A stretch of DNA of 64,000 bases from Streptomyces violaceoruber (GTDB lineage: Bacteria > Actinomycetota > Actinomycetes > Streptomycetales > Streptomycetaceae). Under the pieces are notes generated by a model, which had not been told where the DNA came from, did no database searches, and was given only the letters and a program-made list of their open reading frames with translations. Location of the stretch: assembly GCA_000720805.1 (NCBI GenBank), contig JODI01000062.1, positions 1 to 64,000 of the forward strand, written 5' to 3'. Shown here one piece after another: positions 25,331-34,432 of this stretch (position 1 is the stretch's first letter; each line of letters opens with the position of its first letter). Made by a program: the position numbers and the translations under genes.

Positions 25331-25471
25331 GAGTTGTCCCTTGCCCGGCTGTATAACGTCATGCAGAGTTGTTCTTGGGTGAATGGATTGTCAACGCCTT
25401 GGTGTTAATCCGAGGTAACGGATGACCGAAGAGCAAGATCAGCTGTCCGATTCAGGGAGGTTTTGGGCTTT

Positions 25472-26980
25472 ATGTCGTCTCGGATCGTGGACATGCCGCG
25501 GACTTCGGGCTCCGCCCTCGTCGTCCTGGACGGGGTCGGCCTCGGCGTCGCCGACGTCGTACGGCTCGCCGACGGGGCCGCGCGGCCGGTCCCCGGGAGC
25601 GAGGGGATGCGGCGCGTCGAGGGATCCTGGGACGCCGCCCGGCAGATCGCCGCGACCGGCCGCGTCTACGGCCGCTCCACCGGCGTCGGCGCCAACCGGA
25701 ACGAGGACGTGCCCACCGAGGCGGCCACCGAACACGGCCTGCGCCTGCTGCGCAGCCACGCCGGCGCCATCGGCGAGGAACTCCCCGCCCGGCAGGTCCG
25801 CGCGATGCTCGCGGTCCGCGCCAACCAACTGCTCGCCGGCGGCGCGGGCCTACGGCCCGCCGTCGTCACGGCCCTGTGCGAGGCGCTGGAGAGCGGCGCC
25901 CACCCGGTGGTGAACGAGTTCGGCTCGGTCGGCACCGGCGACATCGCGGCGCTGGCCCAAGCGGGGCTGGCACTCGCGGGGGAGCACCCCTGGCGCGGGA
26001 CCGGCGCCCCCGAGCCGCAGCCCCTCGACAACAACGACGCCCTCGCCTTCATCAGCAGCAACGCCCTCACCCTCGGGCAGGCGGCCCTCGCCCTGCACGA
26101 ACTGCGCGGCCTGCTGGAGGCCACCCAGGTCGTCGGCGCCCTCTCCCTGCTCGCCGTCGACGGCTCCCACGAGGCGTACGCCGCCCCCGTGCACGCCGCC
26201 CGCCCGCACCGCGGCTCCAGCGAGGTCGCCCGCCGGATGCGGGAGCTGATCGGCGCCGCCGACCGGCCCACCCCGCCGCTCGGCCGGATCCAGGACCCGT
26301 ACGGCTTCCGCTGCCTGCCCCAGATCCACGGCCCGGCACACGACGCCGCCGACGCCCTGGAGGAGGTCCTCGCGATAGAGATCAACGCGGCCGCGGAGAA
26401 CCCGCTGATCTGCCCCGAGGACCTGGCCGCCTACCACCACGGCGGCTTCTACCAGGCCCAGCTCGCCCTCTCCCTGGACCACTTCAGGCTGGCGCTCACG
26501 CAAGTGGCCCGCCTGTCGACGTCCCGCCTGTCCACCCTGAACGAGCCCGCCTTCACCAGGCTGCGGCCCTTCCTCGCCGACCCCGAGCCCGCCTCCTCCG
26601 GCGTGATGATCCTGGAGTACGCCGCCGGGGCCGCCCTCGGCGACCTGCGGGCCTTCTCCGCGCCCGCCTCCCTCGGCCACGCTGTACTCTCCCGAGGCGT
26701 CGAGGAACAGGCCAGCTTCGCCTCGCTCGCCGCACGCCAGACGCTGCGCGTGTGCGGTGCGTACCGGCTCGTCGTCGGCTGCGAACTCGTCGCCGCCGTA
26801 CGGGCGCTGCGCCAGCGCGGTCATGTGCCGGACCCGGACCTTCCGGTGGGCCGCGCGCTGCAACTCGCCGAGCCGGTGCTCGACGAGGACCCGGCCGACC
26901 GGCCGCTCACACAGGACGTGACGGCGGCGGCCGCACTGCTCGACCGGTTCACGGAGATCTGGAGGGGGAGCGAGGCATGA
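25472..26980 (+). CDS. HutH/PAL-family aromatic amino acid lyase homologue lacking the MIO tripeptide
   Basis: A 502-residue protein with the lyase fold: YGRSTGVGANRNED (about 66-79), QDPYGFRCLPQIHGP and AENPLI match conserved active-site segments. The MIO-forming motif GSVGASGDLAP is replaced by GSVGTGDIAAL, with Gly154-Thr155-Gly156 and one residue fewer. Such a protein should not form the methylidene-imidazolone cofactor, so ordinary ammonia elimination is doubtful. ATG 25472 follows GGGAGG. The stop overlaps the start of an RpiR regulator (ATGA), suggesting co-regulation. Substrate unknown. Confidence 0.82.
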   Translation: MSSRIVDMPRTSGSALVVLDGVGLGVADVVRLADGAARPVPGSEGMRRVEGSWDAARQIAATGRVYGRSTGVGANRNEDVPTEAATEHGLRLLRSHAGAIGEELPARQVRAMLAVRANQLLAGGAGLRPAVVTALCEALESGAHPVVNEFGSVGTGDIAALAQAGLALAGEHPWRGTGAPEPQPLDNNDALAFISSNALTLGQAALALHELRGLLEATQVVGALSLLAVDGSHEAYAAPVHAARPHRGSSEVARRMRELIGAADRPTPPLGRIQDPYGFRCLPQIHGPAHDAADALEEVLAIEINAAAENPLICPEDLAAYHHGGFYQAQLALSLDHFRLALTQVARLSTSRLSTLNEPAFTRLRPFLADPEPASSGVMILEYAAGAALGDLRAFSAPASLGHAVLSRGVEEQASFASLAARQTLRVCGAYRLVVGCELVAAVRALRQRGHVPDPDLPVGRALQLAEPVLDEDPADRPLTQDVTAAAALLDRFTEIWRGSEA

Positions 26981-28002
26981 GGGCGGACGGGAACCCGGGT
27001 GCGGGGGACGGGGGCACGGGCGCGCCGCACGCGGACACGGGTGCGTCGGACGGAAGGGTGGCCGTGGCGGACGGGAGTGGCGTGGTGGCCGAAGGAAACG
27101 GCATCGTGCCGGACGGGGGCGTGGGTGCGGGCGTGCCGGACGGGGGCGCGGGCGTGGGTGCGGGCGTGACGGACAGTCCCGCTGTGCGGTTGCAGGCGCT
27201 GTTCGAGGGGCACCGGCTGACGCCGACCCAGCGGCGTATCGCGCACAGCATGGTGCGGCGGGCCTCCGACGTGCCGTTCCTGTCCAGTGTGGAGCTGGCC
27301 GAACTGGCCGGGGTCAGCCAGCCGTCCGTCACCCGCTTCGCGGTCGCGCTCGGCTTCGACGGCTACCCGGCCCTGCGCCGGCACCTGCGCGAGGTCGCGC
27401 CCGCCGAACCGGCCGGGGACGCGGCCTCGTACAACGAGTACCAGCAGGCCGTCGAGGCCGAGATCGAGAACCTGCGGCACCTGGCCGAAGTGCTGGCCGA
27501 CCCGCGCCCGGTACGGCGGGCCGGGCGGCTGCTCGCGGCCTCGCGCCCCCTGCCAGTGCTCGGACTGCGCGCCGCGGCCTCGCAGGCGTACGGCTTCGCC
27601 TACTTCGCGGCCAAGGTCCATCCCGACGTGCGGCTGCTCAACGAGGGCGGCACGATGATCCACGACCGGATCGACGCCGCCGTGCGGGCGGGCGCCTCGG
27701 TGTTGCTGTGCTTCGCGCTGCCCCGGCACCCGCGCGAGGTCGTGGACACCCTCGCCTACGCGAAGGAGGCGGGCCTGACCGTGGTCACCGTCGCCGACTC
27801 CGCCTTCGCGCCCGTCGCCAAGGTCTCCGACCTCCTCCTGCCCGCCGCCGTCGGCACCGGCCTCGCCTTCGACACCGCCTGCGCGCCCATGCTGCTGGGC
27901 CGGGTCCTGCTGGAGGCGATGTGCGACGACCTGTCCGACGCGCAGGCCCGGCTGGAGGAGTTCGACGCGAGGGCGACGGCACGGGGGCTGTTCGTCGAAT
28001 GA
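26977..28002 (+). CDS. MurR/RpiR-family transcriptional regulator
   Basis: A 341-residue protein. A Gly/Ala/Asp-rich low-complexity leader (about 1-65) is followed by an RpiR helix-turn-helix (about 72-140; LSSVELAELAGVSQPSVTRFAVALGFDGYPALRRHL) and an SIS domain (about 175-320). SIS domains usually bind phosphosugars. ATG 26977 overlaps the lyase stop by 4 bp with GGAGGGGGAG upstream; a shorter form starting near residue 65 is possible. It is probably the local regulator of the lyase homologue. Confidence 0.85.
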   Translation: MRADGNPGAGDGGTGAPHADTGASDGRVAVADGSGVVAEGNGIVPDGGVGAGVPDGGAGVGAGVTDSPAVRLQALFEGHRLTPTQRRIAHSMVRRASDVPFLSSVELAELAGVSQPSVTRFAVALGFDGYPALRRHLREVAPAEPAGDAASYNEYQQAVEAEIENLRHLAEVLADPRPVRRAGRLLAASRPLPVLGLRAAASQAYGFAYFAAKVHPDVRLLNEGGTMIHDRIDAAVRAGASVLLCFALPRHPREVVDTLAYAKEAGLTVVTVADSAFAPVAKVSDLLLPAAVGTGLAFDTACAPMLLGRVLLEAMCDDLSDAQARLEEFDARATARGLFVE

Positions 28003-28089
28003 GGCGTGGGTCGCTCTCAGACTCGTCTCACGTTCGTTCGCTAATCTGCGCGACCAGAAAAACGTGCTGAGGCGACGAGGAGGCGGAAC

Positions 28090-28683
28090 GTGGCACGCGG
28101 AGATCGCAGAGCGCAAGGTCTGGCTCGGGTGGCGGTCGTCGTACGGTCCGGAGCCGCGCCCCTGTGGTGGCTCGGGGTGTTCGCGGCGGGCATCGGTCTG
28201 CTGGTGCCGGGCATCACCGGTCGGCGGATCGGGGTGTCGGCGGGAGCGGCGCTGTTCATCATCGCGGGCGTCGTGGTGACGTACTGGCGGCGCGGGCGGT
28301 ACGTCGAGCTGGCCCGCTCGGCCGCCCGCGCGGGCAAGCACGACGTGCTGCAGGACCGTGCGGTGAGCGTGCGCAACTGGCGCCGGGGACACCGCTGGTG
28401 GCTCCTGCTGGCCTTCCTGGCCGCGCTGGGCAGCGCGTTCGCCGTGCCGGCCGCCGGGGGCATGCTGCTCGCCGGGTGCGGTGCCGGGCTGCGGCTGAAG
28501 GCCGCCTGGCTCGGGCGGCGCGAGCGGGACGGGGAGGCGCTGCTGTGGGTGCGCGTCGACTGGCTCGGTGCGGACGGCGGGCGCCCGGCCGGCAAGACGG
28601 TCAAGGCCTACCGCAGCACCGGCATCGCGGCGGGCGACGCGGCCCCCGGAGGAGCGCGCCGCCGCACCGCGGCCCTGGTCTAG
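28090..28683 (+). CDS. Integral membrane protein, hypothetical
   Basis: A 197-residue protein from GTG 28090 with GAGGAGG upstream. Two pairs of hydrophobic helices (about 26-66 and 102-132) separate basic cytoplasmic stretches. The opening MARGDRRAQGLARVAVVVR and the final Ala/Arg-rich tail show no named domain. It is convergent with the Roadblock operon (25-bp gap). Confidence 0.65.
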   Translation: MARGDRRAQGLARVAVVVRSGAAPLWWLGVFAAGIGLLVPGITGRRIGVSAGAALFIIAGVVVTYWRRGRYVELARSAARAGKHDVLQDRAVSVRNWRRGHRWWLLLAFLAALGSAFAVPAAGGMLLAGCGAGLRLKAAWLGRRERDGEALLWVRVDWLGADGGRPAGKTVKAYRSTGIAAGDAAPGGARRRTAALV

Positions 28684-28708
28684 GACGGGATCCGGCGGAT
28701 CGCCGGCG

Positions 28709-29083
28709 TCAGACCTCCAGGTCTTCCTCGATCTTCCTCAGCTGGTGGCGGGCCATCGCCAGGTTGGCCCGCTTGGCGTCCAGGACGAGGTAGAGGAACA
28801 GGCCGTTGCCGCCGCGGCCGCTGATCAGGCGGATCAGGTGGTACTGGTCGGACAGCGTGATCAGGATGTCCTCGATCTGGGCCTTGAGTCCGAGGTGCTC
28901 CATGGTGCGCATTTTGGAGCGGACCACGTCGGTGTTGCCGGCGGCGGCGACATTGAGGTCGAAGGTCTTGCCGCCGCCGAGCGTGCCCAGCGCCATGCCG
29001 CTGGTGTAGTCGACGAGCGCGACGCCGGTGGCGCCCTCGATGGAGGCGAGCGCTTCCTTCAGTGCGGTTTCGGTGTTGGCCAT
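28709..29083 (-). CDS. Roadblock/LC7 domain protein 1
   Basis: A 124-residue, single-domain Roadblock/LC7 protein: VALVDYTSGMALGTLGGG, KAQIEDILITLSDQYHLIRLI and LFLYLVLDAKRANLAMARHQL. In Streptomyces conservons these act with a sensor ATPase and a Ras-like GTPase. Here it is the last gene of a three- or four-gene operon containing two more such proteins but no kinase or GTPase. The family is thought to modulate GTPase cycles at the membrane. The partner must be encoded elsewhere. Confidence 0.88.
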   Translation of the reverse strand: MANTETALKEALASIEGATGVALVDYTSGMALGTLGGGKTFDLNVAAAGNTDVVRSKMRTMEHLGLKAQIEDILITLSDQYHLIRLISGRGGNGLFLYLVLDAKRANLAMARHQLRKIEEDLEV

Positions 29084-29099
29084 GACGGTCTCCCTCGGT

Positions 29100-29681
29100 T
29101 CAACTGTCGGTTGTGCTGCGTGTGTTGGTGGTCGTGGCGCGCGGGGTGCGCGCGGTTCTGGCCCGGGGGCCCGCCTTGGCGGCCGGCCGGGACTGCTTCG
29201 CGGGGGCCTTGGCGGGGGCCTCGACGGGGATCTCGGCCGGGTCGGGCGCCCGGGCTTCGACGAGTTCGCCGATACGGGCGCCGGCGCGGCGGCCCTCCAG
29301 GTGGAGCCGGCCGACGGGGACGCGGTCCTCGGCGAGCAACGTCAGGACGGCGGTGCGGCCTGCCGCGTACGTGGCCACATAGCCGTGTCCGCCCCGCACC
29401 AGCAGCTCGCGGAACTGGTCCCCCCGGTCGTCCCCTTGGCCGGCCGCCTCCGTGATGCGTACGGCGAGTTCGCGGGCGCTCGTCGTGAGTGCGGCCAGGT
29501 TCTCCGGGGCGATGCCGGGGGTGTCCTGGGCGAGGACGAGCCCGTCGGGGCCGCTCACGAGGGCGCCGGTGAGCTGGGGCACGCGCGCTCTGAGCCGGCG
29601 TAGCTCCTCCTGCATGCCGGGCTGTGTGTCGGGCTGTGTGTCGGGCTGTGTGTCGGGATGTATGTCGGGGTCCGCTGCCAT
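29100..29681 (-). CDS. Roadblock/LC7-like protein 2 with Ala/Lys-rich tail
   Basis: A 193-residue protein. ATG 29681 follows AGAGGAGAG. A short repeat of Asp-Thr-Gln-Pro units (DNA period 12 bp, about 29622-29670) precedes a Roadblock-like fold (about 22-135; LTGALVSGPDGLVLAQDTPG). The C-terminus (about 140-193) is basic and Ala/Pro-rich, like nucleic-acid-binding or disordered tails. It is 16 bp upstream of protein 1. Confidence 0.75.
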   Translation of the reverse strand: MAADPDIHPDTQPDTQPDTQPGMQEELRRLRARVPQLTGALVSGPDGLVLAQDTPGIAPENLAALTTSARELAVRITEAAGQGDDRGDQFRELLVRGGHGYVATYAAGRTAVLTLLAEDRVPVGRLHLEGRRAGARIGELVEARAPDPAEIPVEAPAKAPAKQSRPAAKAGPRARTARTPRATTTNTRSTTDS

Positions 29682-29715
29682 CAGGTCTCTCCTCTCGGCG
29701 CGGGTCCGCTGCCGG

Positions 29716-30591
29716 TCAAAGGGCCTCCAGCGCATCCCTGAGCCTTAAAAGCAACGTGATGTGGGGATCGGTGACCTCGGGGGCGGACATGGGCACGGAC
29801 ATGGGCACGGGTAGGGGCACGGGCACGGGTAGGGGCACGGGCACGGGCGGGGGTATGGGCGCGGGGTCCGGGGGGCGGGGCGCGACCACACCGGCCGCCG
29901 CCAGGCGTCGCAGGTCCACCAGGATGTGGAACGCCGGGCGGCCCAGGTCCCGGGCGATGTCCGCCGCCGTACGGACGTCGTCCAGGCGCTCCAGGACCGC
30001 ACGCTGGCGGGCCGTGGGCGTCGGGGACGCGGGACGGTGGGCGCGGACGAGGGGCGCCTCGTCGGTGGCCGGATCGGGCCAGATGCGGTGCAGCAGGTCG
30101 CGGCGGCGCAGCGTCTCGCGCTCCACGGCGGCCACCGGCACCGGGCACGGGCAGCCGGGCCCGTCGTCGTCGGCGTAGCGGAAGCGGCCCGGGCTGCTGC
30201 TGGGGGCGAGGGCGAAGTACGCCGCGTCGTACAGCGCCACCAGCCGGCACACCTCCAGGGCGCCCGGGGCGAGGTGGCCGCCGTCGGCCAGGAGGTGGCC
30301 GGCGCGGTGCCGGTCGCCGGTCTCGGTCAGGGCCTGCCTCCAGGTGTCGGGGTCGAGCGTGCCGCGGGCGGTGAGCAGGACGTCCAGACCGGGTGCGGCC
30401 GGGCTCTCGGCGTGCACCACCCGTCCTCCGGCGAGGTGGAGCGTGCCGCGCTCACGGACGAGGACGCCGGTGGCCCGCTCCTCGGCGAGCCTGGTCAGCA
30501 TCGGGGAGACGCCACCCCAGCCCCGGTGGCGGGCCGCCGCCTTGGCCCGTACCGGCAGCCGGGGTGGCGGCGTGGTCTGCACGGTGGTCAT
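29716..30591 (-). CDS. DUF4388/winged-helix-like protein in the Roadblock operon
   Basis: A 291-residue protein. An N-terminal PATAN/DUF4388-like domain (about 30-100; ERATGVLVRERGTLHLAGGRVVHAES) is followed by a helical middle and a winged-helix-like segment (about 200-240; LDDVRTAADIARDLGRPAFHILVDLRRLAAAGVV). A Pro-Val repeat (about 250-272) comes from an 18-bp DNA repeat. ATG 30591 overlaps the stop of the upstream Roadblock gene (ATGA). DUF4388 domains occur in bacterial GTPase-regulation systems. The role is inferred. Confidence 0.65.
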   Translation of the reverse strand: MTTVQTTPPPRLPVRAKAAARHRGWGGVSPMLTRLAEERATGVLVRERGTLHLAGGRVVHAESPAAPGLDVLLTARGTLDPDTWRQALTETGDRHRAGHLLADGGHLAPGALEVCRLVALYDAAYFALAPSSSPGRFRYADDDGPGCPCPVPVAAVERETLRRRDLLHRIWPDPATDEAPLVRAHRPASPTPTARQRAVLERLDDVRTAADIARDLGRPAFHILVDLRRLAAAGVVAPRPPDPAPIPPPVPVPLPVPVPLPVPMSVPMSAPEVTDPHITLLLRLRDALEAL

Positions 30592-31052
30592 CTCAGCACC
30601 AGCCGCTCGGCCATCTCGCCCAGCCGGATGCGGGCCAGCGCGAGGTTGCCCTCGGAGCGGGCCAGCCACAGGTGCAGGCACACGCTGCTGTCGAAGGACG
30701 TCGGCACGAACCGCAGCACGTGGTAGCTGTCCCGGTTGCTGATGATGAGGTCCTCGATCGGCGGATCGCCTCCGCCGTCGGGTGCTTCATGACCTCCGGG
30801 TGCTCCGGGTGCTCCGGGTGCTCCCGGCGCTCCGGGTACTTCGGGTGTTTCGAGGGCTTCGGGTGCGAAGGCGTGTTGCTCGGCGGCCAGTCGGGCCAGC
30901 TCCGCGGCCTCCACCGCCGCCGTCTCGTGGTCGTCGCCCGGGGACTCCCCGACGATGCCCAGGGCCAGTCCGCTCGTCCAGTCGACCAGTGCGGCGCCCC
31001 GGGCACCGGGCAGTCGCATGGCTTCCAGCAGGCACTCGTCGATTCCGGGCAC
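30588..31052 (-). CDS. Roadblock/LC7 domain protein 3 with Gly-Ala-Pro insert
   Basis: A 154-residue protein from GTG 31052 after GGGAGGGG. The Roadblock fold (GARGAALVDWTSGLALGIVG... VCLHLWLARSEGNLALARIRL) is split by a low-complexity insert (about 65-95) with a Gly-Ala-Pro repeat made of 9-bp units (about 30790-30845). It is the first gene of the operon; its promoter lies in 31053-31221. Confidence 0.75.
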   Translation of the reverse strand: MPGIDECLLEAMRLPGARGAALVDWTSGLALGIVGESPGDDHETAAVEAAELARLAAEQHAFAPEALETPEVPGAPGAPGAPGAPGGHEAPDGGGDPPIEDLIISNRDSYHVLRFVPTSFDSSVCLHLWLARSEGNLALARIRLGEMAERLVLR

Positions 31053-31221
31053 CGTGATTCCCCTCCCGCCTGGGGTTCGGCTGAGTGACGCCGAAGCTAC
31101 GCAACGTGTGCGCGACGGGTGAGTGTTCTGGCATTTTCCGGTGGAACATGCGGCAAGTGACTAAGGTGGGTCAACTGACCTGCTGCACAGACCAGTTGAC
31201 CAGCAGATCCACCGGCGTGCG

Positions 31222-32619
31222 TCAATGGCGCTCAGGCGTGCGGAGGGTGGTGAGCGTGTCGGTGTGCGCCCCTCCGGATTCGGCCACGATCTCCTCGACG
31301 GTCTGTGCCTCCCGCACGGTCGCGAAGGCCGTCCCTCCGCCCCCGTCCGCGACGAAGCCGTAAACGCCGGGCCGGGCGAGGGAGTTGTACGCGTAGTGGT
31401 GGGCGAAGTAGTACGCGCCCGTGTCCAGTGCCGCCGCGTAGTCGCCCTGCGCCAGCAGCGGCAGCGGATAGGCCTGGGCGAGCAGGTCGCCCGCGAAGCA
31501 GGCCGGCCCGGCGACGTCCTGCACCACCTCGGGCCCCTCCTTCGGACGCCCCTCGGCGTCGTACGCGGCGATCCTCAGCGGCCACGCCCCCGGCACGTAC
31601 ACCGTCCGTGTCGCCACCTGCACGCCCGCGTGCGTCACCGCCACCGGCCGCCCGCCCGCGCTCTTGGCGTACTCGACCCGCGCCACCACCGTCCCGTGCT
31701 TGGCCAGCAGTGACCGCCCGAACTCCGTCACCAGCCCGTACCGTCCGTCCAGCAGGCCCGGCACCGTTTCCTTCAGTGCCCGCGCGTACTGCGCGTACGT
31801 CGGTGTCGTCACGTCCGAGGCGAAGTTCACCGGCAGGCCGCCGCCGATGTCGATGGTGTCGATCTGCGGCCGACCGATCCGCCGGTTGATCTCCTCGGCC
31901 AGCCGGTACGTCTCCGCCACGCCCTCGGCCATCAGGGAGAGCGGGACGCCCTGCGAGCCGGTGTGCGCGTGCAGCCGGGACAGCCAGGGGCGCTCGGTGT
32001 ACGCCCGTACCACCCACTCGCGCGCCCCCTCGTCCCGCAGTGCCACCCCGAACTTCGAGGTCGCCGTGGCAGTGGACAGCGCCTCGATCGCCCCGGCCCC
32101 GACCTGCGGATTCACCCGGATGCCCAGGGGGGAGCGGCTGGGCGCCGACCGCATCAGGGCGTCGATACGCTCCAGCTCCTGCGGATTGTCGGCGTTGACC
32201 GCGATCCCGAGGGCCAGCGCCTCCCGCAGCTCGGCCGGGGTTTTGGCGGGCGAGTCCAGAACCGTCCGCTCCGGTGGCAGCCCCGCCGCCCGCGCCAGCG
32301 CCAGCTCACCCGGGCTCGCCACCTCGGCGCCGATCCCCTCCTCGCGCAGCAGCCGCAGCACCGGCACCAGCGGGGTCGCCTTCACCGCGAAGGCGTGCAG
32401 CACGGGCGTGCCGGGCGCGGTGACCTCGCGGAAAGCCGCCCGCAGCCGCGCCGCCGACTCCCGGATGCCGGTGACGTCGAGGAGACCGACGATGGGGGAG
32501 TCGGGACCCAGAAGCCCTTGCTCCACGGCGGCGCGGACCGCCGCGTCCCGACGGACGACCCGCATCCCGTCACCGTCGCCCTCAATGTGACGCCCATGAC
32601 TGTCGTCGGCGTTACTCAC
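31222..32619 (-). CDS. Fold-type III PLP-dependent decarboxylase family protein
   Basis: A 465-residue alanine-racemase-fold enzyme of the DAP/ornithine decarboxylase superfamily. Schiff-base Lys80 (LHAFAVKA), HTGSQG, DIGGGLPVNF (phosphate loop) and CFAGDLLAQ (Cys near the substrate carboxylate) are visible. It resembles the Y4yA-like group rather than LysA. The start is GTG 32619 after GGGGGA. It is divergent from hutU. The substrate is uncertain; a basic or diamino acid is expected. Confidence 0.8.
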   Translation of the reverse strand: MSNADDSHGRHIEGDGDGMRVVRRDAAVRAAVEQGLLGPDSPIVGLLDVTGIRESAARLRAAFREVTAPGTPVLHAFAVKATPLVPVLRLLREEGIGAEVASPGELALARAAGLPPERTVLDSPAKTPAELREALALGIAVNADNPQELERIDALMRSAPSRSPLGIRVNPQVGAGAIEALSTATATSKFGVALRDEGAREWVVRAYTERPWLSRLHAHTGSQGVPLSLMAEGVAETYRLAEEINRRIGRPQIDTIDIGGGLPVNFASDVTTPTYAQYARALKETVPGLLDGRYGLVTEFGRSLLAKHGTVVARVEYAKSAGGRPVAVTHAGVQVATRTVYVPGAWPLRIAAYDAEGRPKEGPEVVQDVAGPACFAGDLLAQAYPLPLLAQGDYAAALDTGAYYFAHHYAYNSLARPGVYGFVADGGGGTAFATVREAQTVEEIVAESGGAHTDTLTTLRTPERH

Positions 32620-32700
32620 AACATCCCCCGTCGGTCGGTGTCCGGGCCCATGCACTCCAGCCAAACATCCAAGGAGGGCCAACGCCGAAGCCCTGATGTA

Positions 32701-32736
32701 TTGACTAGCTCTATTCAGAACGTCAGGATGTGAATA
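32701..32736 (+). promoter_or_regulatory. hut operon promoter with overlapping inverted repeat
   Basis: TTGACT (32701-32706) and CAGGAT (32724-32729) are separated by 17 bp and form a vegetative-type promoter. TATTCA (32712-32717) and TGAATA (32731-32736) form an inverted repeat with a 13-bp spacer that overlaps the -10 element, where a repressor would block initiation. No regulator gene is adjacent. Confidence 0.55.
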
Positions 32737-32767
32737 ACGGCAGCAACAGTCCGCTAGGAGGCAGACC

Positions 32768-34432
32768 ATGTCAGGACCACGCCCCGTACGAGCTCCCCGC
32801 GGTACGGAACTGAGCGCCCTGGGATGGCAGCAGGAAGCCGCCCTGCGGATGCTGCAGAACAACCTCGACCCGGAGGTCGCCGAGCACCCCGACAAGCTCG
32901 TCGTCTACGGCGGCACGGGCAAGGCGGCCCGCGACTGGCGCTCCTTCGACGCCATGGTCCGCACCCTTAGGACCCTGAAGCAGGACGAGACCATGCTGGT
33001 TCAGTCGGGCCGTCCCGTCGGCGTCATGCAGACCCACGAGTGGGCCCCGCGCGTCCTCATCGCCAACTCCAACCTGGTCGGCGACTGGGCCAACTGGGAG
33101 GAATTCCGCCGCCTGGAGGCCCTGGGCCTGACCATGTACGGCCAGATGACCGCCGGTTCCTGGATCTACATCGGCACCCAGGGCATCCTCCAGGGCACCT
33201 ACGAGACCTTCGCCGCCGTCGCCGCGAAGAAGTTCGACGGCACCCTCGCGGGCACGATCACCCTCACCGCCGGCCTCGGCGGCATGGGCGGCGCCCAGCC
33301 CCTCGCCGTGACCATGAACGACGGCGTCGCGATCTGTATCGACTGCGACCCCCGTGCCATCGAACGCCGCATCGAGCACCGCTACCTCGACGTGAAGGCC
33401 GACTCCCTGGAGCACGCCCTCCAGCTCGCCGTCGAGGCCCGCGACGCCCGCCGGCCGCTCTCCATCGGCCTCCTGGGCAACGCGGCCGAGCTGCTCCCGC
33501 GCATGCTCGCCGAGGGCGCCCCCATCGACATCGTCACCGACCAGACCTCGGCCCACGACCCGCTGGCCTACCTCCCCGTCGGCGTCGACTTCGACGACAT
33601 GGCGTCCTACGCGGCCAAGGACCCGGCGGGCTTCACCACCCGCGCCCGCGAGTCCATGGCCCGGCACGTCGAGGCGATGGTCGGCTTCATGGACGCCGGC
33701 GCGGAGGTCTTCGACTACGGCAACTCGATCCGGGGCGAGGCCCAACTCGCCGGATACGAGCGGGCCTTCGCCTTCCCCGGCTTCGTCCCCGCCTACATCC
33801 GCCCCCTCTTCTGCGAGGGCAAGGGCCCCTTCCGCTGGGCGGCGCTGTCCGGCGACCCCGCCGACATCGCCAAGACCGACAAGGCGATCCTCGACCTCTT
33901 CCCCGAGAACGAGTCCCTCGCCCGCTGGATCAAGATGGCCGGCGAACGGGTCCACTTCCAGGGGCTGCCCGCCCGGATCTGCTGGCTCGGCTACGGCGAG
34001 CGGGACAAGGCCGGCGAGCGGTTCAACGACATGGTCGCGAGCGGCGAGCTGGCGGCACCGCTGGCGATCGGACGCGACCACCTCGACTCCGGTTCGGTGG
34101 CCTCCCCCTACCGCGAGACCGAGGCCATGCTCGACGGCTCCGACGCGATCGCCGACTGGCCGCTGCTGAACGCCATGGTGAACGTGGCGTCCGGCGCGTC
34201 GTGGGTGTCCATCCACCACGGCGGCGGGGTCGGCATGGGCCGGTCCATCCACGCCGGGCAGGTCTCGGTGGCCGACGGTACGAAGCTCGCCGGCGAGAAG
34301 CTCCGCCGGGTACTGACCAACGACCCCGGCATGGGGGTCATCCGGCACGTGGACGCCGGGTACGACCTCGCGGAGACAGCCGCCGACGAGCGGGGCGTGC
34401 GGGTTCCCATGCGCGAGGGTGACGACGGGTGA
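32768..34432 (+). CDS. hutU: Urocanate hydratase
   Basis: A 554-residue enzyme of normal length. Conserved blocks include [12 protein letters not shown], the NAD loop [18 protein letters not shown], and the C-terminal [18 protein letters not shown]. It adds water to urocanate using tightly bound NAD+, giving imidazolone propionate, the second step of histidine degradation. GGAGG precedes ATG 32768. It is the first gene of hutU-M20-hutF-hutI; its stop overlaps the next start (GTGA). No canonical hutH with an intact MIO motif is in the window. Confidence 0.96.
   Translation: MSGPRPVRAPRGTELSALGWQQEAALRMLQNNLDPEVAEHPDKLVVYGGTGKAARDWRSFDAMVRTLRTLKQDETMLVQSGRPVGVMQTHEWAPRVLIANSNLVGDWANWEEFRRLEALGLTMYGQMTAGSWIYIGTQGILQGTYETFAAVAAKKFDGTLAGTITLTAGLGGMGGAQPLAVTMNDGVAICIDCDPRAIERRIEHRYLDVKADSLEHALQLAVEARDARRPLSIGLLGNAAELLPRMLAEGAPIDIVTDQTSAHDPLAYLPVGVDFDDMASYAAKDPAGFTTRARESMARHVEAMVGFMDAGAEVFDYGNSIRGEAQLAGYERAFAFPGFVPAYIRPLFCEGKGPFRWAALSGDPADIAKTDKAILDLFPENESLARWIKMAGERVHFQGLPARICWLGYGERDKAGERFNDMVASGELAAPLAIGRDHLDSGSVASPYRETEAMLDGSDAIADWPLLNAMVNVASGASWVSIHHGGGVGMGRSIHAGQVSVADGTKLAGEKLRRVLTNDPGMGVIRHVDAGYDLAETAADERGVRVPMREGDDG

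Noticed and set aside
27001..27180. Low-complexity GC repeat as a separate element
   Set aside because: It stays in frame as the Gly/Ala/Asp-rich leader of the RpiR regulator, so it is treated as part of that gene, with a possible shorter start noted.
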